This document shows positions 18,938 through 28,052 of a stretch of 33,933 nucleotides of DNA, one piece after another. Position numbers and translations under genes: made by a program. The notes below the pieces were generated by a model that did no database searches, was not told where the DNA came from, and was given only the letters and a program-made list of their open reading frames with translations. Origin of the DNA: a candidate division FCPU426 bacterium (lineage in GTDB: Bacteria > Oederibacteriota > Muellerivitia > Muellerivitales > Muellerivitaceae). Every line of letters begins with the position of its first letter. The stretch's first letter is position 1. The stretch lies in contig JASHNQ010000055.1 of the NCBI GenBank assembly GCA_030041545.1, positions 1 through 33,933 of the forward strand, written 5' to 3'.

Positions 18938-19810
18938 ATGGTATTCAAGCCGGGTCTGTTTTCATCCTTCCCGCGGCGCTTTCCCCAACCCGATTTTCCA
19001 AAAGAAATCCCATGCCTATCACATAAGGCGGCCTTCCGGCGTAAAAATCCTTTCGTTAAGAAAGCCTCCAGCGCTTTCCCGCTGGCGCTGGCGGTCCTGC
19101 TGGCGTGCCCGCAAGCCCACGCCCAGTCGGCGGGCCGGCAGCAACTCCACGGCCACGTCCCGAAAGCGGTTGCGACCGCTCCCTTGGTGGGGGATATGCC
19201 GGCCGCGGAACAGCTGCACCTGGCCATCGGACTGCCGTTGAGGAACCCGGAGGCCCTCCAAAGCCTTCTCAAGGACCTTTACGACCCCAAGAGCCCGAAT
19301 TACCGGCATTTCCTGAAACCGGAGGAGTTCGACGCGCGGTTCGGCCCCGCGCCAGCGGACTACCAGGCGGTCATGGATTTCGCCCGGTCGAACGGGCTTA
19401 AAGTGACGCAAACCCACCACAGCCGCATGTTGTTGGGCGTCAGCGGCGCCGTGGCGGATATCCAGAAGGCCTTCCACGTGAGACTCCGCAATTACCGGCG
19501 GCCGGACGGCACCACCTTCCACGCGCCGGATGCCGAGCCTTCCGTGGATTTAGATGTCCCCCTCCAATATATTTCCGGGCTGGACAATTACGCCAGGATC
19601 CGGCCCACTTGGACCGGCTCGTATGCTTCCTCCGGGGGGAATTTATATATCGGGAATGATTTCAGGGCCGCCTACGCCCCAGGGGTCTCAAACACCGGCG
19701 CGGGACAAACAATCGCGCTGTTTGAATTAGACCAATACTATCCCGCCGATATTACCGTCTACAATTCCTTAGCCTACCCTACCCCTTCCCCCACGCCTCC
19801 GGTGCCTTAG
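18938..19810 (+). CDS. Sedolisin (S53) prodomain segment, ends at in-frame TAG
   Basis: This 290-aa segment is the N-terminal part of a sedolisin/kumamolisin-type serine protease. After an unusually long 45-residue basic N-region comes a hydrophobic core (FPLALAVLLACPQAHAQ), an extended Sec signal peptide. Residues about 75-225 form the Pro-kumamolisin activation domain, the inhibitory prodomain (LHLAIGLPLRNPEALQSLL, PKSPNYRHFLKPEEFDARFGP, LGVSGAVADIQKAFHV). The catalytic domain then begins (GNDFRAAYAPGVSNTGAGQT, IALFELDQYYP). At 19808-19810 a TAG interrupts, and the same frame continues immediately with the rest of the protease. The start ATG has AGGGAAGG upstream. Possibilities are a recent nonsense mutation, readthrough, reinitiation at GTG 19820, or a sequencing error. 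Confidence 0.85.
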   Translation: MVFKPGLFSSFPRRFPQPDFPKEIPCLSHKAAFRRKNPFVKKASSAFPLALAVLLACPQAHAQSAGRQQLHGHVPKAVATAPLVGDMPAAEQLHLAIGLPLRNPEALQSLLKDLYDPKSPNYRHFLKPEEFDARFGPAPADYQAVMDFARSNGLKVTQTHHSRMLLGVSGAVADIQKAFHVRLRNYRRPDGTTFHAPDAEPSVDLDVPLQYISGLDNYARIRPTWTGSYASSGGNLYIGNDFRAAYAPGVSNTGAGQTIALFELDQYYPADITVYNSLAYPTPSPTPPVP

Positions 19811-19819
19811 AATATTTCC

Positions 19820-22800
19820 GTGGACAACGTAGCCACAACTGGGACACCGGGTCCATACGAGCCCGAGGTCGCGGTGGACATTCAAATGGCCAATGCCATG
19901 GCGCCTGGAGCCCAAGTTAACGTATACGAAGGATCATACCTTTCAACCCCTCCCGACGATGTTTTAATGGCCATGGCCGAGCCACCCCTTTCCAGCCAGA
20001 TCAGTATTTCCTGGGTTCTAGGTATCACCGGGAATACGCCTGGAATACTGCAAAAGTTTGCGGCGCAGGGACAGTCGGTTTTCTATGGCTCCGGCGACAG
20101 CGGAGCTTACCAAAATGGGTTCAGCGCTAGTTATGCGTCTCCTACTTCAGTCCTGTTGGATGGACCCTATATCACGGTTGTCGGCGGGACGGAATTGACC
20201 ACCAACGGGCCCGGTGGCCCCTGGCTGGCGGAAACGGCTTGGGCCTACAGCGGCGGGGGATCCAGCCTTTTTGAGCCGATACCCGCCTATCAGCAGGGAA
20301 TCAACATGGCCGCCAACCTGGGGTCCACAACCAACCGGAATATCCCGGATGTGGCCATGGCCGCGGACGGTATATTTGCCGTCTATTACGATGGCTCTCC
20401 AGAAGGTGCTTCGGGCACAAGTGCCGCCACTCCCTTGTGGGCGGGTTATATGGCACTGGTCAACCAACAACTCGCGGCCAATGGGATGCCACCCATCGGC
20501 TTCGCCAATCCGTTGCTCTACTCGATCGGCCAGACCCAGGATTACATGTTCCACGACATCACCCAAGGCAACAACGGCTTTTTCCCGGCCGTGCCGGGTT
20601 ATGACCTCGTCACGGGCTGGGGTTCCCCCGCTTCCTGCCTGTACGGCGCCCTGACCGGGTCGCCCCCATGCCCCTCGCCCACCCCCACCCTGACGCCGGC
20701 GGCGCCCGCGGGCACGGGAACCGGATTATGCGCCCAATACTACCCCATCATGACCCCTTCGGGTTCGCCCTGCTCCTCGGAAACCGCCAATGAGGTGAAT
20801 TGGACCATGCCCGCTGCGGGGCTGGAGGCGCCGGGTTGCGGGGTCCTTTCGAGCGATTTTTCCATCCGTTACACGGGTTATGTTCAGCCCCAATACAACG
20901 AAGCTTATACTTTTTACGTCAACGTGGACAATGACTCCCCCGCCAATGGGGTGACCTTGACCCTTTACAACAATGGGACGCCCATTCCCCTCATCAATCC
21001 CACCTCGGTGCCGACCTGGACGGGACAAGAGGCGAGCACGCCCGTTGTTTTAGCGGCAGGGACCCGATATCCCATGGAATTGGACTATACGCACAGCACT
21101 GGAAAGGCTAATGCCTCTTTGTTATGGTCCAGCGCCGACCAGGCTTACGAGGTCATTCCCCAAAGCCAGCTTTACCCCAATTGCGTCGCGACCCCCACGC
21201 CCATCGTGACGCCGACATTCACCCCGACCGGGTCCGCCACTCCTACCCCCACGCCCATCGTGACGTTGACATTTACCCCGACTGGGTCCTTTACCCCGAC
21301 CCCCACCCCTACTTTCGCGTTGCTTTCCTGTTCCCAGGTGAATTCCATCTTCGTGGACCAGCCCGAGGGGGTCGCCTTGGACCGCGTGGGAAATATTTAC
21401 GTGGCGGATGATTCCACGGGCCTTGTGGATCAGTTCAGCCCCCAGGATAATCCCCAGGTTAATTTTGGAGCCAATGTCTTGGTCCAACCCATGGGTGTGG
21501 CGGTGAATGATGTAAGGGGGCTTGTTTACGTAACGGACCAGAGCGAGAACTTGGTTTATGTTTTCAATAACGAAGGCGGGGGCACCCTCGGCAACTACGT
21601 CCACTGGGGAGGGCTGGGAACCAATCCCGGCCAATTCGACTCGCCCTCCGGCATCGCGGTGAATTTGGCGGACAACACCCTTTACGTGGCGGATTCGGGC
21701 AACCAGCGGGTGCAGGTGTTCCAGGCCCAGGGCACCCAATGGGCCTTCAATTACCAGATCGGGCCGGTATTCACGACTTCCTCGGGTTCCTCCGCCTTCG
21801 GCTATCCCCTAGGCGTGGCCCTGGACGCCGGCGGCGATATTTACGTGACGGATTACGACACGAACCTGGTGCAGGTGTTCAACGCCCAGGGAACCTGGCT
21901 GAGGCAGTGGGACGTGACGCAGGGAACCTCCCTTTTGGGGGCGAACTTCATCGCGGTCTACCAGAATTGCCTGGTTTACGTGTCGGACGGCTTCGGGTCT
22001 GTGGGGGTGTTCGACACCTATGGAAACGTGCTGGGGGTTTCCCAAGGCGGGGATACGGCCTTCGGCGACACGGAAGGTTTGGCGCTCAACAGCAACGGGT
22101 GGTACGCGGCGGACGGCGGCAACGGGCAAGTGTACCAATTCAACGCCTGCCCCTTGGGCAACTGCGCGACGGCGACTCCTACACCTGCCGCAAGCCTTTG
22201 GGTTGAAGCCACGAGCGAAGCCCCGTTCAGGCCAAGGTCATATCATGGAAGTGTTTTCTTCAATAATGAGTTGTGGGTGATAGGCGGGCAGTCCCCATCT
22301 ACTTTTACCGCGGCAAGTATTTTTTATACCACCAATGAGTTTAGCGATGTTTGGGCTTCACCTAACGGAGTGAATTGGTCCTTAACGAACGTAGGTGCAC
22401 CTTTTGGAGGAAGGGACAGTTTTGGGGCATTGGTTTATAATAATGAAATATGGGTGATCGGCGGACGCGCATACGATAATTTTTACCACAATGGACAAGC
22501 AGCACCCTATGCATATTTTAATGACGTTTGGTCGTCTCCGGATGGTGTGAATTGGACACAAATGACGGCTAGCGCCGCGTTTAGTGGGAGAAGCAATCTT
22601 GGCGCCGTGGTGTTTCCTGACCCTAATAATTCCAATATATTAACCATGTGGGTAATTGGCGGAATAAGCCCACAGTATGACAGCCAGGGAGTTTATCAAG
22701 GAACCCAATATTTGAATGACGTTTGGTCCTCAACAGATGGAATTAATTGGAATCTGAGGACGTCTAATGGACCGTCGTATGCGAATTTTGGATATGATGT

Positions 22801-25800
22801 GTTCAATAATGCGATATGGCTCTTTGGAGGAGATCAAGAAGCTTGGTCTTCAGATGGCGTAAATTGGAATACAGCAACTAATAATGCAGCTTTTGGGGAT
22901 TTATGGGCAGTTGTTTATAACAACAATATGTGGCTTTTGGGGGGGCTTCCTAATGGGGGTGGCCTTTCTAGTAGTGTTTGGTTCTCGAACAATGGTTCGG
23001 CTTGGAATTTGCAAACTTCTTCCCCCGGTTTTACTCCCAGAGCTGGCCTTACAAGTGTTTCGGGAAATAACCGAATATGGGTAATTGGGGGTCAAGATAA
23101 TACAGGGGTAAAAAACGACGTCTGGTATTACCAAAATCCTAATATTCCCACCTTTACCCCCCTCCCCACCGTTTCCCCAACGCCTACTTTCACCCCAACT
23201 CCCATATTGATGGCCTGCCCGCAAGTCAACTCCTTGTCGGTGGCCCAACCTGAAGGTGTTGCGCTGGACACTGCGGGGAACGTTTATGTGGTAAATAATG
23301 CCACCGGCCTTGTGAATGTCTTTAATCCCCAAGGAACCCCCATTGCGGGGCCAATAGGATCGGGATATTTAACGCAGTCTATGGGTGTCGCGGTGGATGG
23401 AAACGGACTGGTCTACGTAACAGGCTCAGGTGGTGTGTATGTTTTCAATAGCCTTGGCAATGGGGGAAGTTATTTAACGTATTATAACGACGGTATGTCC
23501 GAGGCCCCGGCCGGGATAGCGGTCACGGCCAACAACTCGGATTCCCTGATTTACGTGGCGGACATGGTTAATCAGTTGGTCTGGGAAAACCAGTTCAATA
23601 GCTCCCAGTCGACTTGGTCCTATATCGGATATATCGGATATAATTTCAACGCCACCACAGGCCCTTCCTCTTTCGACATGCCGGTGGGAGTTGCCTTGGA
23701 CGCCGCCGGGAATGTTTACGTGGCGGATTACGGAACGGGTTACGTGCAAGTGTTCAATTCCCAAGGCGTCTGGCAACGTAATTGGGATGTGACCCAGGGC
23801 ACCTCCAACGGCCCGACACCTCTGCTCACGGCCGACTTTATCTCGATTCCCCCCAATTGCCCGCTGGTTTACGTGACGGACGGCTTTGGGGCCGTGGGGA
23901 TATTCGACGAGTACGGGAACGTCCAGGGGTCCACCCAGGGTTGGAACGAACCTTTGGCCGACCCCGAGGGCATCGCCGTGGGCAACAACGGCTGGTACGT
24001 GGCGGATAATGGTAACGGACAGGTGTACCAATACGGGTCCTGCCCCTTGGCCTTGTGCGTGACGCCCGGAGCCACGCCCACTAACACGCCCCTGACCCCG
24101 CCTTCCTATTATTCTTTCACGGCCGCCACGGGGGGATCGGGCAGCGGACTTGGACAGTTCAACCAGCCCCAAGGCGTGGCGGTTGTCTCTTCCGGAATTC
24201 CGGCGATCGGCACGGGCGGCAACACCTATTCCGAACTTTTTGTGGCGGACACGGGCAACAACCGGGTTGAGACCATGAGCGTGAACGGAACCGGGCCCTC
24301 CACTTGGGGAGGCCCCACGCCGGGAACGGGCAACGGACAGTTCAACGCGCCCTCCAACGTGGTGGCCGACAACCAAGGCAATATCTACGTGGCCGACACG
24401 GGCAATAACCGCGTCCAGGTGTTCAACCTTAATGGAACCTTCCAATACCTCTTCGGCGGTTACGGCACGGGCAACGGCCAGTTCAACAGCCCCAACGGCC
24501 TGGCGGCGGACACCACCGGCCACCTTTACGTGGCCGACAGTGGCAACAACCGGGTCCAGCAATTCACCGTCAATTCCACCTCGTCCGCCTACCTCACCCA
24601 ATGGGGCGGGTCCGGGTCCGGGAACGGCCAGTTCAACGATCCCATCGGCCTGGCCAGGGACAGTAACTGTTATATCTACGCCGCGGATTCAGGCAACTAC
24701 CGTATCCAAAAATTCAACTCGTCGGGCGTTTACCAGGGCCAGTGGGGGAGCCAGGGAAGCGGCAACGGCCAGTTCAAATCGCCCCGTTGGGTGGCGGTGG
24801 GGACGGATGGGCACATCTACGTTTCCGACTCGGTTCTCGATACGATCCAGCAATTCAACAGCGGGGGGACCTACCTGGCCCAAGTGGGGGCTTCCGGGTC
24901 CGGCTACGGCCAGTTCACCGGGGCCGGGGGCGTAGCCTTCGACAATTGCGGCAACCTTTACGCAGCGGACACGGGGGACAACCGGATCGAGGATTGGAAC
25001 GTGTCGGGCTCTGCTTGCCCGCCGACATCCACGAACACCTGGACGCCTACCAACACGCGCACCAACACACCCACGCTGACCCCAACAAATACTCCGACCA
25101 ACACGCCGACCATTACGCCCACCTTCACCAATACGTTTACGCCCACGGCCACTCCCACTTTCGGATGGGTGACGGTGGGCGCCAGTTATGGCGCCTTGCA
25201 CCCGATATTGCCAATGGGGCCTTCCTTGGCGATGGCGAGCGGGACGCCTTACGTGGCTTTCCCCGACTCGGGCTTCAATGGATGGCTGGTGGAATACAAC
25301 GGCGGGGCCTGGACGACGGTTGGCGGAAGCTACGGTACCCTTCATGGAACTACCAATGGCACTGGAACCAGCCCCTCCCTTGCTTTCGCGGGAGGCACGC
25401 CTTACGTGGCTTTCTGCGACTCAAGTTTAAATGGCTGGGTAGCCGATTATAGCGGTGCCGCATGGTCAACGGTAGGAGGCAGTTCTTACGGATCCAATAC
25501 CAGTAATGACTATTCGAGCCCTTCGCTGGCGATATCCAGCGGCACGCCCTATGTGGCTTTCATGGACAATAATGAAAAAGGCTGGCTGGTGGAGTATAAC
25601 GGAAGCGCTTGGGCAACGCTGGGTGGCGGTTCCTATGGGACAGCTGATGGACTCACCAGCCCTTCGTTGGTAGTATACGAAGGCACGCCTTACGTGGCTT
25701 TCGCCGCCAGCAACCATGTGATGGTGGTGGAATACAACGGAAGTGGTTGGACGACGATTGGCGGGGCTAGTTTCGCCTCCGTATATAACGGCAACACCCC

Positions 25801-27217
25801 TTCCTTGGCCCTGCCAGGAGGGGTCCCTTACGTGGCTTACGCGGATAGCAGCGGTAAAGGGTGGGTGGCTACTTATAACGGCAGCTCATGGGTGACTTTG
25901 GGGGGCAGTTTTGGAACCCCCAACTACGCCACTTACAATGACCCCTCCTTGGCGTTCTCCGAAAACACACCTTACGTGTCTTTTTGTGGCTACGATACGG
26001 ACACTGGTTGGGTGGTGGAGTACAACGGCAGCGCTTGGGTAACGGTGGGAAGCAGCTACACCACCACCGAGTACGAATATGGCTTCTCCACGCTTTCCAT
26101 TTTAAACGGCATGCCCTGCGTGGCTTACCAGGACACCAGCCACAATGGATGGTTGAGCATATATACCAACGGCGTGCCTTTCGCGACCGCAACACCCACC
26201 TCAACTTATACCTTCACGAACACGCCGACTTGGACCTTTACGCCCACGAAGACCTTCTCGCCCACTCCGACATTCACCAACAACTTCACCCCGACGCCGA
26301 CTTACACGGCCACAAGTACGGCCACCCTGACTCCCACTAACACCGCCACGAACACGGCCACCAATACGCCCACTTATACCCTCACTAATACAGCCACCAA
26401 CACCCCCACGCTCACCCCCACCAATACTCCAACCAATACGGCCACGAACACGGCCACCAATTCACCCACCTATACCTTTACCCTGACGCCGGTCCTCAAT
26501 ACGCCCACCAACACCTATACCCCGACCAGGACCTATACCGCGACTTTCACCTATACCAGCACCAAGACCACCTCGCCCACGCCCAAGGCGGGGACCAAAA
26601 CCTGGACGCCCACCTTTACTTACACCCCGACCTGGACTTATACGCCCACCCCGACCTATACCCCGACCCAAAATACCCCCACGCTCACCTATACCAGCAC
26701 CAAGACCGCCACAGCTACCGTCACCCCCACGCCGGCCAAAACCAACACGCCCACCAATACCGCGACCAAGACCTTGACTTCGACCGCCACAAAAACGCCT
26801 ACATCGACACCCACCAAAACACCCACCTTTACCCCGACCAATACAATCGTAGGCGGCCCGGATCAACAAGTGGTTCCGGCCATGGATTACAGGGGTCCGG
26901 GCACCCCAACGGCTACGGCGGCGAATGTTGGGTCCGTAGTGGCGGCTCCCAATGTTTCCAGGGATGGGGAACCCATCCAGTTCCTGTTCAACCTCGAACA
27001 GCCGGCATGGATTCGCCTTTCCATTTATAGTTTGGTGGGCGAGCAAGTTTACAATGTCTCGACCGCGGGCAATATGGGTTCCAACAAACTTGTTTGGTCG
27101 CTACAAAACCAGGATGGGGCGAATGTTGCCAGTGGGTTGTATATCTATGCCCTGCGGATAGAGAACGCGGGAGGCGATACGGCGGTCAAAATAGGCAAAG
27201 TCGCGGTTTTACATTAA
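19820..27217 (+). CDS. Giant secreted sedolisin-family protease with beta-propellers, PT linkers and C-terminal tail
   Basis: It is in the same frame as the preceding prodomain, after one TAG. Residues 1-285 hold the S53 catalytic core: Glu16 and Asp20 (EVAVD), Asp93 (GSGDSG), Ser201 ([11 protein letters not shown]) and a calcium-site region ([11 protein letters not shown], then [10 protein letters not shown]). Then a PA14-like domain (about 300-455), an NHL propeller (503-795), a Kelch-like propeller (792-1109, repeats of WVIGG), two more NHL blocks (1130-1417 and 1429-1732, e.g. [13 protein letters not shown]), seven repeats of a 45-55 residue [13 protein letters not shown] unit (1782-2122, a probable seven-bladed propeller), a roughly 220-residue Thr-Pro linker, and a FlgD-like tail (2347-2465) ending [14 protein letters not shown]...KVAVLH. 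Probably extracellular. As annotated it lacks a signal peptide and a binding site at GTG 19820, so expression likely needs the upstream part. Confidence 0.85.
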   Translation: MDNVATTGTPGPYEPEVAVDIQMANAMAPGAQVNVYEGSYLSTPPDDVLMAMAEPPLSSQISISWVLGITGNTPGILQKFAAQGQSVFYGSGDSGAYQNGFSASYASPTSVLLDGPYITVVGGTELTTNGPGGPWLAETAWAYSGGGSSLFEPIPAYQQGINMAANLGSTTNRNIPDVAMAADGIFAVYYDGSPEGASGTSAATPLWAGYMALVNQQLAANGMPPIGFANPLLYSIGQTQDYMFHDITQGNNGFFPAVPGYDLVTGWGSPASCLYGALTGSPPCPSPTPTLTPAAPAGTGTGLCAQYYPIMTPSGSPCSSETANEVNWTMPAAGLEAPGCGVLSSDFSIRYTGYVQPQYNEAYTFYVNVDNDSPANGVTLTLYNNGTPIPLINPTSVPTWTGQEASTPVVLAAGTRYPMELDYTHSTGKANASLLWSSADQAYEVIPQSQLYPNCVATPTPIVTPTFTPTGSATPTPTPIVTLTFTPTGSFTPTPTPTFALLSCSQVNSIFVDQPEGVALDRVGNIYVADDSTGLVDQFSPQDNPQVNFGANVLVQPMGVAVNDVRGLVYVTDQSENLVYVFNNEGGGTLGNYVHWGGLGTNPGQFDSPSGIAVNLADNTLYVADSGNQRVQVFQAQGTQWAFNYQIGPVFTTSSGSSAFGYPLGVALDAGGDIYVTDYDTNLVQVFNAQGTWLRQWDVTQGTSLLGANFIAVYQNCLVYVSDGFGSVGVFDTYGNVLGVSQGGDTAFGDTEGLALNSNGWYAADGGNGQVYQFNACPLGNCATATPTPAASLWVEATSEAPFRPRSYHGSVFFNNELWVIGGQSPSTFTAASIFYTTNEFSDVWASPNGVNWSLTNVGAPFGGRDSFGALVYNNEIWVIGGRAYDNFYHNGQAAPYAYFNDVWSSPDGVNWTQMTASAAFSGRSNLGAVVFPDPNNSNILTMWVIGGISPQYDSQGVYQGTQYLNDVWSSTDGINWNLRTSNGPSYANFGYDVFNNAIWLFGGDQEAWSSDGVNWNTATNNAAFGDLWAVVYNNNMWLLGGLPNGGGLSSSVWFSNNGSAWNLQTSSPGFTPRAGLTSVSGNNRIWVIGGQDNTGVKNDVWYYQNPNIPTFTPLPTVSPTPTFTPTPILMACPQVNSLSVAQPEGVALDTAGNVYVVNNATGLVNVFNPQGTPIAGPIGSGYLTQSMGVAVDGNGLVYVTGSGGVYVFNSLGNGGSYLTYYNDGMSEAPAGIAVTANNSDSLIYVADMVNQLVWENQFNSSQSTWSYIGYIGYNFNATTGPSSFDMPVGVALDAAGNVYVADYGTGYVQVFNSQGVWQRNWDVTQGTSNGPTPLLTADFISIPPNCPLVYVTDGFGAVGIFDEYGNVQGSTQGWNEPLADPEGIAVGNNGWYVADNGNGQVYQYGSCPLALCVTPGATPTNTPLTPPSYYSFTAATGGSGSGLGQFNQPQGVAVVSSGIPAIGTGGNTYSELFVADTGNNRVETMSVNGTGPSTWGGPTPGTGNGQFNAPSNVVADNQGNIYVADTGNNRVQVFNLNGTFQYLFGGYGTGNGQFNSPNGLAADTTGHLYVADSGNNRVQQFTVNSTSSAYLTQWGGSGSGNGQFNDPIGLARDSNCYIYAADSGNYRIQKFNSSGVYQGQWGSQGSGNGQFKSPRWVAVGTDGHIYVSDSVLDTIQQFNSGGTYLAQVGASGSGYGQFTGAGGVAFDNCGNLYAADTGDNRIEDWNVSGSACPPTSTNTWTPTNTRTNTPTLTPTNTPTNTPTITPTFTNTFTPTATPTFGWVTVGASYGALHPILPMGPSLAMASGTPYVAFPDSGFNGWLVEYNGGAWTTVGGSYGTLHGTTNGTGTSPSLAFAGGTPYVAFCDSSLNGWVADYSGAAWSTVGGSSYGSNTSNDYSSPSLAISSGTPYVAFMDNNEKGWLVEYNGSAWATLGGGSYGTADGLTSPSLVVYEGTPYVAFAASNHVMVVEYNGSGWTTIGGASFASVYNGNTPSLALPGGVPYVAYADSSGKGWVATYNGSSWVTLGGSFGTPNYATYNDPSLAFSENTPYVSFCGYDTDTGWVVEYNGSAWVTVGSSYTTTEYEYGFSTLSILNGMPCVAYQDTSHNGWLSIYTNGVPFATATPTSTYTFTNTPTWTFTPTKTFSPTPTFTNNFTPTPTYTATSTATLTPTNTATNTATNTPTYTLTNTATNTPTLTPTNTPTNTATNTATNSPTYTFTLTPVLNTPTNTYTPTRTYTATFTYTSTKTTSPTPKAGTKTWTPTFTYTPTWTYTPTPTYTPTQNTPTLTYTSTKTATATVTPTPAKTNTPTNTATKTLTSTATKTPTSTPTKTPTFTPTNTIVGGPDQQVVPAMDYRGPGTPTATAANVGSVVAAPNVSRDGEPIQFLFNLEQPAWIRLSIYSLVGEQVYNVSTAGNMGSNKLVWSLQNQDGANVASGLYIYALRIENAGGDTAVKIGKVAVLH

Positions 27218-27235
27218 ATTTTGATCAAGTTTTAA

Positions 27236-27363
27236 GTCCCTTAGTCGTGAAATTTTATACAAAAAGCCGAAAATTTCCCAACCTAAGGGACCGGGTGCCA
27301 TTACCCTGGTTTCGCCAGTAAACTTTGAGGATGCTTCCATTTTTGGTTCCGGCTCGTCCGGGT
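27236..27363 (+). ncRNA. Candidate structured RNA leader (copy 2 of 2)
   Basis: The outer stem GTCCCTTAG (27236-27244) / CTAAGGGAC (27283-27291) corresponds to the TCCCTTA/TAAGGGA stem upstream of dxr. The following GACCGGGTGCCATTA, roughly 40 variable bases and TTGGTTCCGGCTCGTCCGGG (to 27362) match the dxr copy with almost the same spacing (56 against 57 bases from CCGGG to TTCCGG). A Shine-Dalgarno (TTAGGAGG) and the ATG of the small secreted gene follow within 13 bases, so the 3' part could mask or release that site. The enclosed loop sequence differs wholly between the copies. Confidence 0.5.
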
Positions 27364-27375
27364 TAGGAGGATGGG

Positions 27376-27762
27376 ATGAAACGTTTCATGATTTACGTGG
27401 TTTTAATGTTTTTCAGTGGGGGATGGGCATGGGCGCAGTCCACCATGCCCGGTAAGGGGGGAACGCCGGTCGTCAACGCGCGTTTGGGCGCGCCAGCCCC
27501 AAGGACCGCCCCCCGCGCGCCTCTTCCGCCCTCGAACATGCACGGGGTCAACCTCCAATTGAGGGCCCAGATGAGGCAGATTCAGAAAAATTTGAAGGCC
27601 GGCAAAATCACCAAGGCGCAGGCCCAGGCGGCCCGGGAGAATTTGAGGAACGTCCGGAAACAGGAATTGGAATTTTTGCGCCAGGGCAACCAGAAGGACA
27701 TCACTACCGACCAGAAAAGCCAGCTTCAGGGCCTGTTGGATCAAAACACCGACGCCCATTAA
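27376..27762 (+). CDS. Small secreted helical protein, unknown function
   Basis: I do not recognise a named family. The 128-aa product has a clean signal peptide (MKRFMIYVVLMFFSGGWAWA, cleavage likely after WAWA or AQS), a Pro/Ala-rich segment (about 25-52), then an amphipathic helical region (about 55-125) with LKAGKITKAQAQAARENLRN, a charged stretch and a TTDQKSQLQGLLDQN end. The 'I T..Q' pattern vaguely resembles Spy/CpxP-type periplasmic proteins, but this is weak. AGGAGG sits six bases before the ATG. It lies directly behind the structured leader shared with dxr, which implies leader-controlled expression. Confidence 0.75.
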   Translation: MKRFMIYVVLMFFSGGWAWAQSTMPGKGGTPVVNARLGAPAPRTAPRAPLPPSNMHGVNLQLRAQMRQIQKNLKAGKITKAQAQAARENLRNVRKQELEFLRQGNQKDITTDQKSQLQGLLDQNTDAH

Positions 27763-27801
27763 CATAAAAACGGAAGTCATAGGCGCAAAAGTTATAGCTT
27801 C

Positions 27802-27890
27802 AAAACGCTCCCACCTTGGATGTTTGGGATTTTTCTGTTTTCCTGCCTTTACCACCGCCCAGACACTCCCGGCAACCATCACGATTAGGA
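27802..27890 (+). pseudogene. Decayed third copy of the leader/signal-peptide cassette
   Basis: AAAACGCTCCCA near 27802 resembles the start of the 146-nt leader (AAAAGCGCTCCCA). The bases 27857-27886 translate as [10 protein letters not shown], matching [10 protein letters not shown] just after the signal peptide of the glycosidase that follows. A few hydrophobic codons precede it, but no start or intact frame remains and a stop follows at about 27907. It therefore looks like an eroded 5' remnant sitting immediately upstream of the intact copy. Confidence 0.5.
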
Positions 27891-27906
27891 ATTTTACTGG
27901 ATACCC

Positions 27907-28052
27907 ATAAAAGCGCTCCCAAGTCCTCGAAGAATCCAAGCTTTTATGGTAACCTTTACAAATTCGCCAAAAATATTGCCTTTCCCCGAATGGGACGGGA
28001 TGACCTGGGCCTAGAGCTTTTATCGCCACAATTTCAAACCAAGTAGCTTTTC
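27907..28052 (+). promoter_or_regulatory. 146-nt conserved leader, copy 2 (upstream of glycosidase)
   Basis: Same length as copy 1 with 3 mismatches. Possible helices are AAAAGC (27909-27914) with GCTTTT (28016-28021), CCCA (27918-27921) with TGGG (28006-28009), GTC (27923-27925) with GAC (28002-28004), and an inner CCC-GAAT-GGG hairpin (27985-27994). A 22-codon upstream ORF runs 27946-28014 (start MVTFTNSPKILPF, stop TAG inside the 3' arm). This arrangement resembles an attenuator or translational leader, but the known classes I recall do not match. No strong Shine-Dalgarno precedes either ORF. Confidence 0.55.

Noticed and set aside
25020-25160. Tandem ACNCC-type repeats as a CRISPR array
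   Set aside because: No constant repeat with unique spacers; it is coding Thr-Pro linker sequence in frame.
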